This document shows, piece after piece, positions 32,477 to 38,546 of a stretch of DNA of 41,177 nucleotides. The stretch lies in the IMG/VR virus record IMGVR_UViG_3300027793_002186, positions 1 to 41,177 of that record; one strand, given 5' to 3'. The notes under the pieces are model-generated. The model saw only the letters and a program-made list of their open reading frames with translations, was not told where the DNA came from and did not search any database. A program made the position numbers and the translations under genes. The DNA is from a virus. The stretch's first letter is position 1; the number at the start of each line of letters is the position of its first letter.

Positions 32477-32729
32477 GTTGACGTTATGCATTATGACCGC
32501 ACATTGTGGAATAGACTACCTTGGCACAAAGATACTCTCTCAGGGGAAGATTTTTTGGCTGCTGGCTACCCATTTGTGGATTTGCCAATTCCCTGGTGGT
32601 GGCCTGAGTGGCACACGGTGCATAATTGGTGCACCACAGAAATAGGTGAAGGGCAATATATGCACAATGGTGAAATATTTTGGTTTCTCAACACCGAAGA
32701 TGCCACACGTTTCGCGTTGGTATGGACTT
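32444..32729 (+). repeat. 31-bp exact direct repeat at the 3' ends of two tandem genes
   Basis: The 31 bases at 32444-32474 recur without mismatch at 32699-32729 and code the shared tail DATRFALVWT. Sequence just upstream also matches with a few changes. The rest of the two genes is much less alike, so this end was either recently copied (gene conversion) or is under constraint at DNA level. Confidence 0.9.
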
Positions 32730-32731
32730 AA
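32486..32731 (+). CDS. Small Trp-rich protein, FxLxW-tail family, tandem copy 2
   Basis: 81 aa, 9 bp after copy 1. MHYDRTLWNRLPWHKDT, AAGYPFVDLPIPWWWPEWHTVHNWCTTEIGEGQY, then FWFLNTEDATRFALVWT. The centre differs from copy 1 (WWWPEW in place of VWDDSW) while both ends are kept. No ribosome site of note, so translation may depend on the upstream gene. Confidence 0.7.
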   Translation: MHYDRTLWNRLPWHKDTLSGEDFLAAGYPFVDLPIPWWWPEWHTVHNWCTTEIGEGQYMHNGEIFWFLNTEDATRFALVWT

Positions 32732-32761
32732 CGAAGTTTCAACCCTTGAAAGGACCTGGCT

Positions 32762-33163
32762 ATGACACTCCTGGCTAATCTTCCTCTGTTCCTGCTCTAC
32801 TACGGCAGCTCGCTGGCCATGATTTCCATCAGCATGTGGATCTACATGCGAGTCACACCCTACAACGAAGTTCGGCTGATTCGAGAGGGCAACACTGCTG
32901 CTGCACTCAGCTTTGCTGGCACGCTCTTGGGCATGTGCATCGCAATGGCATCGGTAATCATCTACTCAACCAGCTGGGCAGACAAGCTGGTATGGTGTGG
33001 GGTGGCACTTGTGATGCAAATCCTGATGTGGGAAATTGTGAACTGGGTTTTTGGCAACCTACAGCGGGGCATTGCTGTGGATCGCTGCATGGCTGACGCT
33101 GTGATGCTGGCTGCAACCAGTGTTGGTGCAGGAATTCTGCAGGCAGCTTGTTTCACTCCTTGA
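32762..33163 (+). CDS. DUF350 (YjfL-type) inner-membrane protein
   Basis: 133 aa, with GAAAGGA upstream. Four hydrophobic segments (about 7-30, 46-68, 74-97 and 112-131) with short polar loops, including RVTPYNEVRLIREGNTAAALSFAGTLLG, the typical DUF350 loop and second helix. DUF350 proteins such as E. coli YjfL are integral membrane proteins of unknown function. As in yjfL-yjfM-yjfC, the next two genes code a DUF1190 lipoprotein and a glutathionylspermidine-synthetase-like enzyme. A TTTCAA-CCC-TTGAAA hairpin (32737-32751) overlaps the ribosome site. Confidence 0.85.
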   Translation: MTLLANLPLFLLYYGSSLAMISISMWIYMRVTPYNEVRLIREGNTAAALSFAGTLLGMCIAMASVIIYSTSWADKLVWCGVALVMQILMWEIVNWVFGNLQRGIAVDRCMADAVMLAATSVGAGILQAACFTP

Positions 33164-33187
33164 CACACCACGTATCTCTGCTATATT
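33160..33187 (+). promoter_or_regulatory. Sigma70-type promoter, TTGACA-16-TATATT
   Basis: TTGACA (33160-33165) overlaps the DUF350 stop codon. After a 16-bp spacer TATATT lies at 33182-33187. The start near 33194 would leave a leader of only about 13 nt carrying TTGGAGG before the lipoprotein ATG. Confidence 0.8.
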
Positions 33188-33206
33188 TTTTCAGTTGGAG
33201 GCAAAC

Positions 33207-33935
33207 ATGAAGCATAGCCGACGAGTAGCTCTGGTTCTGTTGGGTAGTGTATCTGCACTCACGCTCACAGCATGTGATAAAAACCCCAAGGATGGTGACC
33301 CCATCTACGAGAGTGCTGAGCAGTGCCAAACTTTGGGCGGTAGTCAGTGTGATGAGCGCTGGTATCAGGCCGTCACGGACCACGTGAAGACAGCGCCCAA
33401 GTACAATAGCCAGGAAAGCTGCTTGCAACAGGGACACCAAAACTGTACGCCTGTGAGTGCTGGCAGTGGCGGCGGTAACATCTGGCTACCGGCCATGGTA
33501 GGCTTCATGGCAGGACGAATGCTGGCCGACACACGGCCGGTGTATCTGCAGGGCTACAATGACCCCAGGAACGATCGGGAGCGTGAAGATCGGCGTGTGA
33601 TGGCAGGCGGCTATCACGGCGGCATGACCACTCCGGTGATGGTAGGAAACTACTGGGATGGTGGAAGCTCTAGTAGCTCGTCAAGCTCTACAAGCACCTC
33701 ACGCCCCAGTCTCAGCCAAGGCATGAACGCTGGTGCAGCTCGTGCAGGCTGGACAGCCTCTGCCCCAAAGCCCAATGGGGTGGCTGTGAGCCAAGCTGGC
33801 ACAGTGGCCAGCCGGATGCCAGCCAGTGTCTCACGTGGCGCCGCAGTGTCATCTCCTTCTATCGGCACCAGCTCAGCGGCTCGTGGTGGCTTTGGCGGCA
33901 GCGGTGCAAGCATGGGCAGCAGCAGTGGAGGTTGA
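33207..33935 (+). CDS. DUF1190 (YgiB/YjfM-type) lipoprotein
   Basis: 242 aa from the ATG at 33207, behind TTGGAGG. A lipoprotein signal peptide (KHSRRVALVLLGSVSALTLTAC) puts the lipidated Cys at 23. Asp24 at +2 is the enterobacterial inner-membrane retention signal, so if processed by that rule it would stay in the inner membrane. The mature part has the DUF1190 cysteine pairs (EQCQTLGGSQCDERW, ESCLQQGHQNC) and a long Ser/Gly-rich tail. Its E. coli relatives YgiB and YjfM are encoded beside YgiC and YjfC, and the next gene here is of that type. Confidence 0.88.
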   Translation: MKHSRRVALVLLGSVSALTLTACDKNPKDGDPIYESAEQCQTLGGSQCDERWYQAVTDHVKTAPKYNSQESCLQQGHQNCTPVSAGSGGGNIWLPAMVGFMAGRMLADTRPVYLQGYNDPRNDREREDRRVMAGGYHGGMTTPVMVGNYWDGGSSSSSSSSTSTSRPSLSQGMNAGAARAGWTASAPKPNGVAVSQAGTVASRMPASVSRGAAVSSPSIGTSSAARGGFGGSGASMGSSSGG

Positions 33936-33959
33936 CACAGGCTCCAATTGTGCTATAGT
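33932..33959 (+). promoter_or_regulatory. Sigma70-type promoter, TTGACA-16-TATAGT
   Basis: TTGACA (33932-33937) again overlaps the previous stop codon, with a 16-bp spacer to TATAGT (33954-33959). It gives a leader of about 18 nt with AGGAGA before the GTG at 33984. The trio's second and third genes therefore each have their own promoter. Confidence 0.8.
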
Positions 33960-33983
33960 GCCCTTGAACACAGGAGAACAACA

Positions 33984-35135
33984 GTGAAGCGACATGTGAT
34001 TGCCCCTCGCCCCAACTGGCGTGAGCGTGCAGAAGAAGTGGGATTCACCTATCACACCTCAGGGAAGCCCAGTGAGAGCGGAGATGGTACCTACTGGGAC
34101 GAGAGTGTGGCCTACGAGTTCACCAGTGCAGAGATTGACGAGCTGGAGGCTGCAACCGAAGAGGTTCATGCCCGCTGCCTCGATGCTGTGGACCGTGTGT
34201 TCAGTGATCGTCCCCTGATGAAGCGGATGGGCATTCCCGAAGCCTACCACGACTACATCCAGTGGAGTTGGGCACGGAATGATCCCACGCTCTATGGGCG
34301 TTTTGACTTTGCCTATGACGGCAAAACTCCGCCCAAGATGCTGGAATACAACGCCGACACCCCTACCATGATCATCGAAAGTGCGATGATGCAGTGGTTT
34401 TGGCTACAGGACCAGCGTCGTGGTGCGGACCAGTTCAACTCGCTGCACGAAAAGCTGCTGGAGCGTTTTGGTGAGATCCGAACCCAGATGACTCCTGGAG
34501 AGCGGTTCTACTTCGCTGGCTTTCGAGACAACGAAGAGGAAAGCCAAACCTGCCGCTATCTGCAGGACCTGGCCACACAGGCTGGCATGGATGCACACTT
34601 CATCGACCTTGGTGAGATTGGCTGGCTCAACAACCAGTTTGTGGACCTTGAGGATCGTCCAATCAAGTATTGGTTCAAGCTGTATCCCTGGGAGTGGATG
34701 TTCACAGACGAGTTTGGCGAGCACACCCGTCAGGACGTGTCAGGAATTGTGGAGCCCATCTGGAAGTGTGTGCTCAGCAACAAGGGCATCCTGCCTGTAC
34801 TGCATGAGATGTTCCCCAACCACCCCAATATCCTGCCTGCCCACTGGGATGACACCCGGCTCAAGAGCGGCAGCTATGTGAGCAAGCCCATGCTGAGCCG
34901 AGAGGGAGCCAACATCACCGTGTTTGAGCAGGGCAAGGAAGTTGCCCGCACTGACGGCAAGTATCACGGGCACAAGATCTACCAGGAGCGTGCCTCCCTG
35001 TTTCAGCAGGACGGGCACTATGCTGTGATCGGAAGCTGGGTGGTGGGCAACCAGAGTGCAGGCATCATTGTGCGCGACAGTGGCGAAGAGATTGTGCGCG
35101 ATCTCAGCCGAGTGGTGCCTCACTGGTTCCTGTGA
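33984..35135 (+). CDS. Glutathionylspermidine-synthetase-like ATP-grasp enzyme (YgiC/YjfC type)
   Basis: 383 aa, almost the same length as E. coli YgiC (386). The GTG at 33984 has AGGAGA well placed. KRHVIAPRPNWRERAEEVGFTYHT opens as in YgiC. FDFAYDGKTPPKMLEYNADTPT, KYWFKLYPWEWMF, KGILPVLHEMFPNHPNILP, YVSKPMLSREGANI and SWVVGNQSAGIIVRD follow in the synthetase-family order, including ATP-grasp residues. Only the synthetase half is present, with no amidase domain. True GspS joins glutathione to spermidine, while the substrates of YgiC/YjfC remain unproven. It completes the DUF350/DUF1190/synthetase trio. Confidence 0.92.
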   Translation: MKRHVIAPRPNWRERAEEVGFTYHTSGKPSESGDGTYWDESVAYEFTSAEIDELEAATEEVHARCLDAVDRVFSDRPLMKRMGIPEAYHDYIQWSWARNDPTLYGRFDFAYDGKTPPKMLEYNADTPTMIIESAMMQWFWLQDQRRGADQFNSLHEKLLERFGEIRTQMTPGERFYFAGFRDNEEESQTCRYLQDLATQAGMDAHFIDLGEIGWLNNQFVDLEDRPIKYWFKLYPWEWMFTDEFGEHTRQDVSGIVEPIWKCVLSNKGILPVLHEMFPNHPNILPAHWDDTRLKSGSYVSKPMLSREGANITVFEQGKEVARTDGKYHGHKIYQERASLFQQDGHYAVIGSWVVGNQSAGIIVRDSGEEIVRDLSRVVPHWFL

Positions 35136-35404
35136 TGAAAGACCCCACGCTCCTGGATCATGTGCTCAGCACCAGTTTCATTGTGCCGGACTGGGAAGCT
35201 GAGCAGATTGAGGCCGCTTACAGGTGGTGCGAGATTACGTTTGGTGAGGAGCGTGGAGGAGACATCGTGGACGAGGCGCAGGATGGTTGGCTAGACTACT
35301 TTGAAGGTGACTGGTGCATGAGCTGGTATGCGACAAAAGCCACTTGGGTTTTTTGGTTCAGCAGTCGAAGCCGGCTGGCTCAATTCATTCTCTCCTGGAG
35401 TTAG
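35135..35404 (+). CDS. Small Trp-rich protein, FxLxW-tail family
   Basis: 89 aa. The ATG at 35135 uses the last base of the preceding stop (TGATG). IEAAYRWCEITFGEERGGDIVDE and GDWCMSWYATKATWVFWFSSRSRLAQFILSWS. The helix with WC..EFGEE and the aromatic C-terminal strand resemble the tandem pair at 32228 and 32486. Function unknown. Confidence 0.65.
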   Translation: MKDPTLLDHVLSTSFIVPDWEAEQIEAAYRWCEITFGEERGGDIVDEAQDGWLDYFEGDWCMSWYATKATWVFWFSSRSRLAQFILSWS

Positions 35405-35752
35405 ATGATGACCCAATGGCAGCATCTGTATTTGCATGAGCATGCCAACATGCAGAATTTGTTTGAGATGATGCAGTGGTGTTCCCGGCGACACGGTGAT
35501 CCTGCAATCCTTCCCCAGTGGGTTGAGAATCGACTGCAATGCTCAGCACATGCGACAAGTTGGGACCAGACGCTGGGTGGATGGACAAGAGATTGGCGCC
35601 ACTCAGGCTACAGTTTTTACCACCCAAATCCCAGATTCTGGGCACAAGTGAAGCAAGGCTTTTGGGACCCAACGTATCTTGAGATATTCCCGTTGTGTGT
35701 GCTGTTCTACAACCGTGAGGATTTGGCAGAGTTCAAGCTGATTTGGTCGTAG
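35405..35752 (+). CDS. Small Trp-rich protein, FxLxW-tail family
   Basis: 115 aa, starting at the base after the previous stop; two consecutive ATGs, with CTGGAG upstream. The centre contains an insertion-like segment (SWDQTLGGWTRDWRHSGYSFYHPNPRFW). The tail LCVLFYNREDLAEFKLIWS matches the family ending. Function unknown; by position it is co-transcribed with the synthetase-like gene. Confidence 0.65.
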   Translation: MMTQWQHLYLHEHANMQNLFEMMQWCSRRHGDPAILPQWVENRLQCSAHATSWDQTLGGWTRDWRHSGYSFYHPNPRFWAQVKQGFWDPTYLEIFPLCVLFYNREDLAEFKLIWS

Positions 35753-35803
35753 ACTTTGTATTAACATCGTGTAGTGTGTTGAACGTAATGTGGAATGGGA
35801 AAA

Positions 35804-36829
35804 ATGATTGACCAACGGATCGGCTTCGCATGCAAACTGATGACTGAGGAAAGCTTCCCAGATTCGAAGCTGGAAAAACAGTGGTATGCCCAATACAACA
35901 CCAAAAGCACTACTGTTACAAGTCTTGACAAGCTGCCGCGGACTGTGGCCATTGACAAGCTGTGCGGTATAATTCAACACAACATCGATACGATGAAGCG
36001 TCAGTTTCAGTTGGTTGGAAGTTGGCCACAAGCACTACGGATGATGCGGATTGGTAGTGAAATCCTACCAGCTCGTACACATCACAACTGGACACAAGCG
36101 TACCAAGAGCCAGTTGTAATCAAAACGCTACAAGGGTTTGGGGCAGTGGGTGAGTTGGCACGGAAGCATGATATTCGACTCAGCTCGCATCCAGGTCAGT
36201 TCACTATGCTGGTATCTCACACTTCTGAAACAGTAGAGCGTGCCATCGAAGATCTTGAATACCACAGCGAGATTTTTCGACTGATGGGATTTGACAGCAG
36301 CGACCAACGACAAGAAATCAACATACATGGCGGTGCAAAACGATCAGACTTTCTGGATTATTTTCAACACAGTTTCGCACGTCTTGCAAGTGATACAAAA
36401 CAGTGGCTGAGTGTGGAAAATGATGAATACAGCTATTGCTTGGACCATCTATTGCCGCTCCACGATAAGGTGAAAATTTGCCTTGATATCAACCATTACT
36501 GGATTCATCAAGGACAGTATCTTGAGCCTAATGATCCTAGACTTACGTTGGTTATTAACAGCTGGCGTGGCGCCCGTCCTGAAATACATGTTGCATTTCC
36601 ACATGAAGAAGTTTTGCCTGAACACAGCAACACAGTTCGTCCCAACATTGCCTTGCTGGAAGCACAAGGTATCAAGCGGGCCAAACTGCGTGCACATTCC
36701 AACCGTGCATGGAACAAGGCTTTGAACAGCTATTGTCTTGAGTTTTGGGATCGCATGGACCTCATGTGCGAAGCCAAGGAAAAGAATCTCGCATCAAAAG
36801 AGTTGTGGGAATATTCAAAAACACCGTAA
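35804..36829 (+). CDS. uvsE: UV-damage endonuclease (UVDE/UvsE)
   Basis: 341 aa from the ATG at 35804, with GGA/GGGA upstream; an in-frame ATG at 35795 is the alternative. A TIM-barrel UVDE with its metal-binding motifs in order: RIGFACKLMT, LRMMRIGSEILPARTH, IRLSSHPGQFTML, QEINIHGGAK, LSVENDEYSY, KICLDINHYWIH and EIHVAF, then RAHSNRAWN. The enzyme nicks DNA 5' of UV photoproducts and some abasic sites, starting repair without host UvrABC. It fits a phage exposed to sunlight and partners the ligase encoded 4 kb upstream. Confidence 0.92.
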   Translation: MIDQRIGFACKLMTEESFPDSKLEKQWYAQYNTKSTTVTSLDKLPRTVAIDKLCGIIQHNIDTMKRQFQLVGSWPQALRMMRIGSEILPARTHHNWTQAYQEPVVIKTLQGFGAVGELARKHDIRLSSHPGQFTMLVSHTSETVERAIEDLEYHSEIFRLMGFDSSDQRQEINIHGGAKRSDFLDYFQHSFARLASDTKQWLSVENDEYSYCLDHLLPLHDKVKICLDINHYWIHQGQYLEPNDPRLTLVINSWRGARPEIHVAFPHEEVLPEHSNTVRPNIALLEAQGIKRAKLRAHSNRAWNKALNSYCLEFWDRMDLMCEAKEKNLASKELWEYSKTP

Positions 36830-36866
36830 ATAACCGCCGACACCATCTTTATACCAAGGAGCACAT

Positions 36867-36875
36867 ATGAGATGA
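36867..36875 (+). other. Two-codon mini-ORF (ATG AGA TGA) overlapping the speD start
   Basis: AAGGAG at 36856-36861 stands 5 nt before this ATG and 10 nt before the speD ATG at 36872. The TGA of the mini-ORF overlaps the speD start by two bases. Ribosomes could start on the mini-ORF and re-start on speD, or speD could use the site directly. Confidence 0.35.
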
Positions 36876-37231
36876 CTGACCAATTTTGGGGATATCACCT
36901 AACAATCGACGCCAAGGCTTGTAGATTAGAGGCCGCTCAAAACGGTGAACTGATTGCTAAATTTCTCACACACCTGGTTGAGGAGATCGACATGATTGCA
37001 CACGGATCGCCGCAAGTGGTGCACTTTGGTGAAGATAACAAGGCTGGCTGGACCGGAATTCAGTTGATAACTACGTCAAATATTGTAGGACATTGGTGCG
37101 ATGACAGCGGCGATGCTTACTTTGACGTTTTCAGCTGCCGCCCATACGACACTCAAAAGGTAGCTGACCTCTTTCAACAGTATTTTGCGCCAGAGCGCAT
37201 GAGGACTAATTTCCTCACACGCCAGGCATAA
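36872..37231 (+). CDS. speD: S-adenosylmethionine decarboxylase, prokaryotic (SpeD) type
   Basis: 119 aa, the size of the short bacterial class. FWGYHLTIDAKAC opens it, EEIDMIAHGSPQVVHFG follows, and TTSNIVGH supplies Ser69 and His74, with Cys89 in DVFSCRPYD. The spacing Ser-5-His and Ser-20-Cys equals that of the characterised Thermotoga maritima enzyme (Ser63, His68, Cys83), in which the serine becomes the pyruvoyl cofactor after self-cleavage. Thr before Ser, where that enzyme has Glu, is a change at the cleavage bond. The product would be the aminopropyl donor for spermidine, though some phage homologues decarboxylate amino acids instead. Confidence 0.88.
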   Translation: MTDQFWGYHLTIDAKACRLEAAQNGELIAKFLTHLVEEIDMIAHGSPQVVHFGEDNKAGWTGIQLITTSNIVGHWCDDSGDAYFDVFSCRPYDTQKVADLFQQYFAPERMRTNFLTRQA

Positions 37232-37240
37232 AATTGTGAA

Positions 37241-38068
37241 TTATGTGCGTTTGTGCATAATCCTGCCATAGACGTACCCAAGAGGTAGTGAGCTACCTCT
37301 TGGGATTTTGATCGTTTCAATTCCGTTGTTGGCCCATCTTGATCCAGTTTGGGATATAGATTGCTTGTTTCTTGTCTGTTTAGATACGATTTTACCTTTA
37401 TGAGTTCGTGATGCTATATCTCTCAATGCTTGCGTCATAACCCTTTTTCCAGCACTGTTCCTTTTAACTTTCTCAATATTGGCAGGTAACTGACCTTTGG
37501 TGAACCCTGCTGGGATTGGAAGATTAGGGTCATGGAACTTTTGCTTGACACCATTGTTGATAATTGTTTTACCTTCTCTAGCCTTATTAGAATACAGTCT
37601 TGTTTTTTCACTTATTTTCCTATAAGGTCTTGTAGTTTTAGACTGTCCTAGATACCAGCCTTTTGGAATACTTTCATTAGGATTCATCAATCTTTCATGT
37701 CTACCGTCCGTGATCCACCTCATGCCAGTTGTTACAAACTTATTACCACCATTATGTCTGTTTAACCAGTTATTTCTGTTTCTGGCATTTATTCTGTTAA
37801 GATATGTGCATTCAAATTCTACAGCTTCGCGGGCAGTTTTGAATGTTCGATGTATAACAATAATGTCTGGGTCACCATGATGTTTTGTAAATTCATGTAC
37901 AATCGGGGATGATGTGTAGTAGACTGTCCATAAATTGGATGGATTGGCAATTTTCTTGTTACATGATGTTTCGCAGCCATAGTAGTAGACTTTGAGTAAT
38001 CTCCATCCTATGATATAGGTATAGGGAATGTATTCGAGGGATGATAATCCCGGATAAATATTGTTCAT
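37241..38068 (-). CDS. GIY-YIG homing endonuclease of phage type
   Basis: 275 aa on the minus strand; ATG at 38066-38068 with AAGGAG upstream. YTYIIGWRLLKVYYYGCE is the GIY-YIG core, followed by NLWTVYYTSS, GDPDIIVIHRTFKTAREAVEFECTYLNR (the catalytic Glu region) and WLNRHNGG, as in free-standing phage endonucleases. The rest has three copies of a repeated module (WITDGRHERLMNPNESIPKG, then INNGVKQKFHDPNLPIPAG and WANNGIETIKIPRGSSLPLG) and a NUMOD-like helix (RKISEKTRLYSNKAREGK), probably for DNA binding. It is convergent with speD, 9 bp away, and is probably a selfish insertion. Confidence 0.85.
   Translation of the reverse strand: MNNIYPGLSSLEYIPYTYIIGWRLLKVYYYGCETSCNKKIANPSNLWTVYYTSSPIVHEFTKHHGDPDIIVIHRTFKTAREAVEFECTYLNRINARNRNNWLNRHNGGNKFVTTGMRWITDGRHERLMNPNESIPKGWYLGQSKTTRPYRKISEKTRLYSNKAREGKTIINNGVKQKFHDPNLPIPAGFTKGQLPANIEKVKRNSAGKRVMTQALRDIASRTHKGKIVSKQTRNKQSISQTGSRWANNGIETIKIPRGSSLPLGYVYGRIMHKRT
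37277..37309 (+). terminator. Perfect 12-bp hairpin, candidate terminator for the speD transcript
   Basis: CCCAAGAGGTAG (37277-37288) and CTACCTCTTGGG (37293-37304) form a perfect 12-bp stem with a TGAG loop, followed on the plus strand by ATTTT. It lies 45 bp past the speD stop and inside the last codons of the minus-strand endonuclease gene. The T-run is short, so efficiency is uncertain. Confidence 0.6.
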
Positions 38069-38130
38069 GCTGAATGCTCCTTGAAAGCGTTTAGAGAGGA
38101 TGGGTGGTGAGACACCGCGATCCTCAATAA

Positions 38131-38138
38131 TATTTATG
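38131..38138 (-). promoter_or_regulatory. T4-late-type octamer CATAAATA, minus strand
   Basis: It reads CATAAATA on the minus strand, 62 bp before the ATG of the homing endonuclease and within the 208-bp gap 38069-38276. It is the same variant octamer as at 3335 and 25234, so the endonuclease may carry its own late promoter. Confidence 0.5.
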
Positions 38139-38160
38139 TCTGTATGGAACAGATATAGTT

Positions 38161-38280
38161 GTGTTTTCCTGTAAGGATTTTGAAAGCGAGACAGTAATTG
38201 GGTTACTGCGTCACTATTTTGGTATCAAGGCCTGGAATCAAAAGGATTTTCCTCGAGAAGCTCCAGACCTTAACAGCTAA
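38161..38280 (+). CDS. Possible 39-residue reading frame in the 208-bp gap
   Basis: Starting at a GTG, it would read VFSCKDFESETVIGLLRHYF and continue to REAPDLNS. Composition looks protein-like and the frame stays open back to 38131, but no ATG and no good ribosome site are visible. It runs against the minus-strand genes on both sides. It may be a small gene, a remnant disturbed by the endonuclease insertion, or chance. Confidence 0.2.
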   Translation: MFSCKDFESETVIGLLRHYFGIKAWNQKDFPREAPDLNS

Positions 38281-38546
38281 GGTTGTTCCTCAATTATTAG
38301 CAATTTTAAATCCCCTGAGCCCTTCCACAGTCTATGGAAGGTGTCTCGGGGGATTCTTATGACATCGTTAGGTTTCAAAAGATAAGGCATGCTGTTGTCC
38401 ATTTGAAGTTGCCAACCTTCACCCTCTAAGACATGAACCAACCTATGGTTGTGATCTTTGTGCCAAACTAGTTCACTAGCGTCAACCGAGTGAACAAATG
38501 TTCTTTCAAAACCGTCAGCCCGGGATTGGTCTTGGTATGGAGTCAT
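38277..38546 (-). CDS. Cupin-fold protein
   Basis: 89 aa, minus strand, starting directly after the stop of the upstream gene (TAAATG). ELVWHKDHNHRLVHVLEGEGWQLQMDNSMPYLLKPNDVIRIPRDTFHRLWKGSGDLKLLIIEE is a compact single-domain cupin. His/Asp residues near WHKDHNHR and the His of FHRLW sit at the usual metal-ligand positions. Small cupins bind sugars or metals or act as isomerases; no substrate can be told. It is co-transcribed with the basic-domain gene before it. Confidence 0.8.
   Translation of the reverse strand: MTPYQDQSRADGFERTFVHSVDASELVWHKDHNHRLVHVLEGEGWQLQMDNSMPYLLKPNDVIRIPRDTFHRLWKGSGDLKLLIIEEQP

Noticed and set aside
36825-36832. CGTAAATA as a late promoter for speD
   Set aside because: Two mismatches to the octamer and overlap with the end of the UVDE gene. 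Not enough to call.
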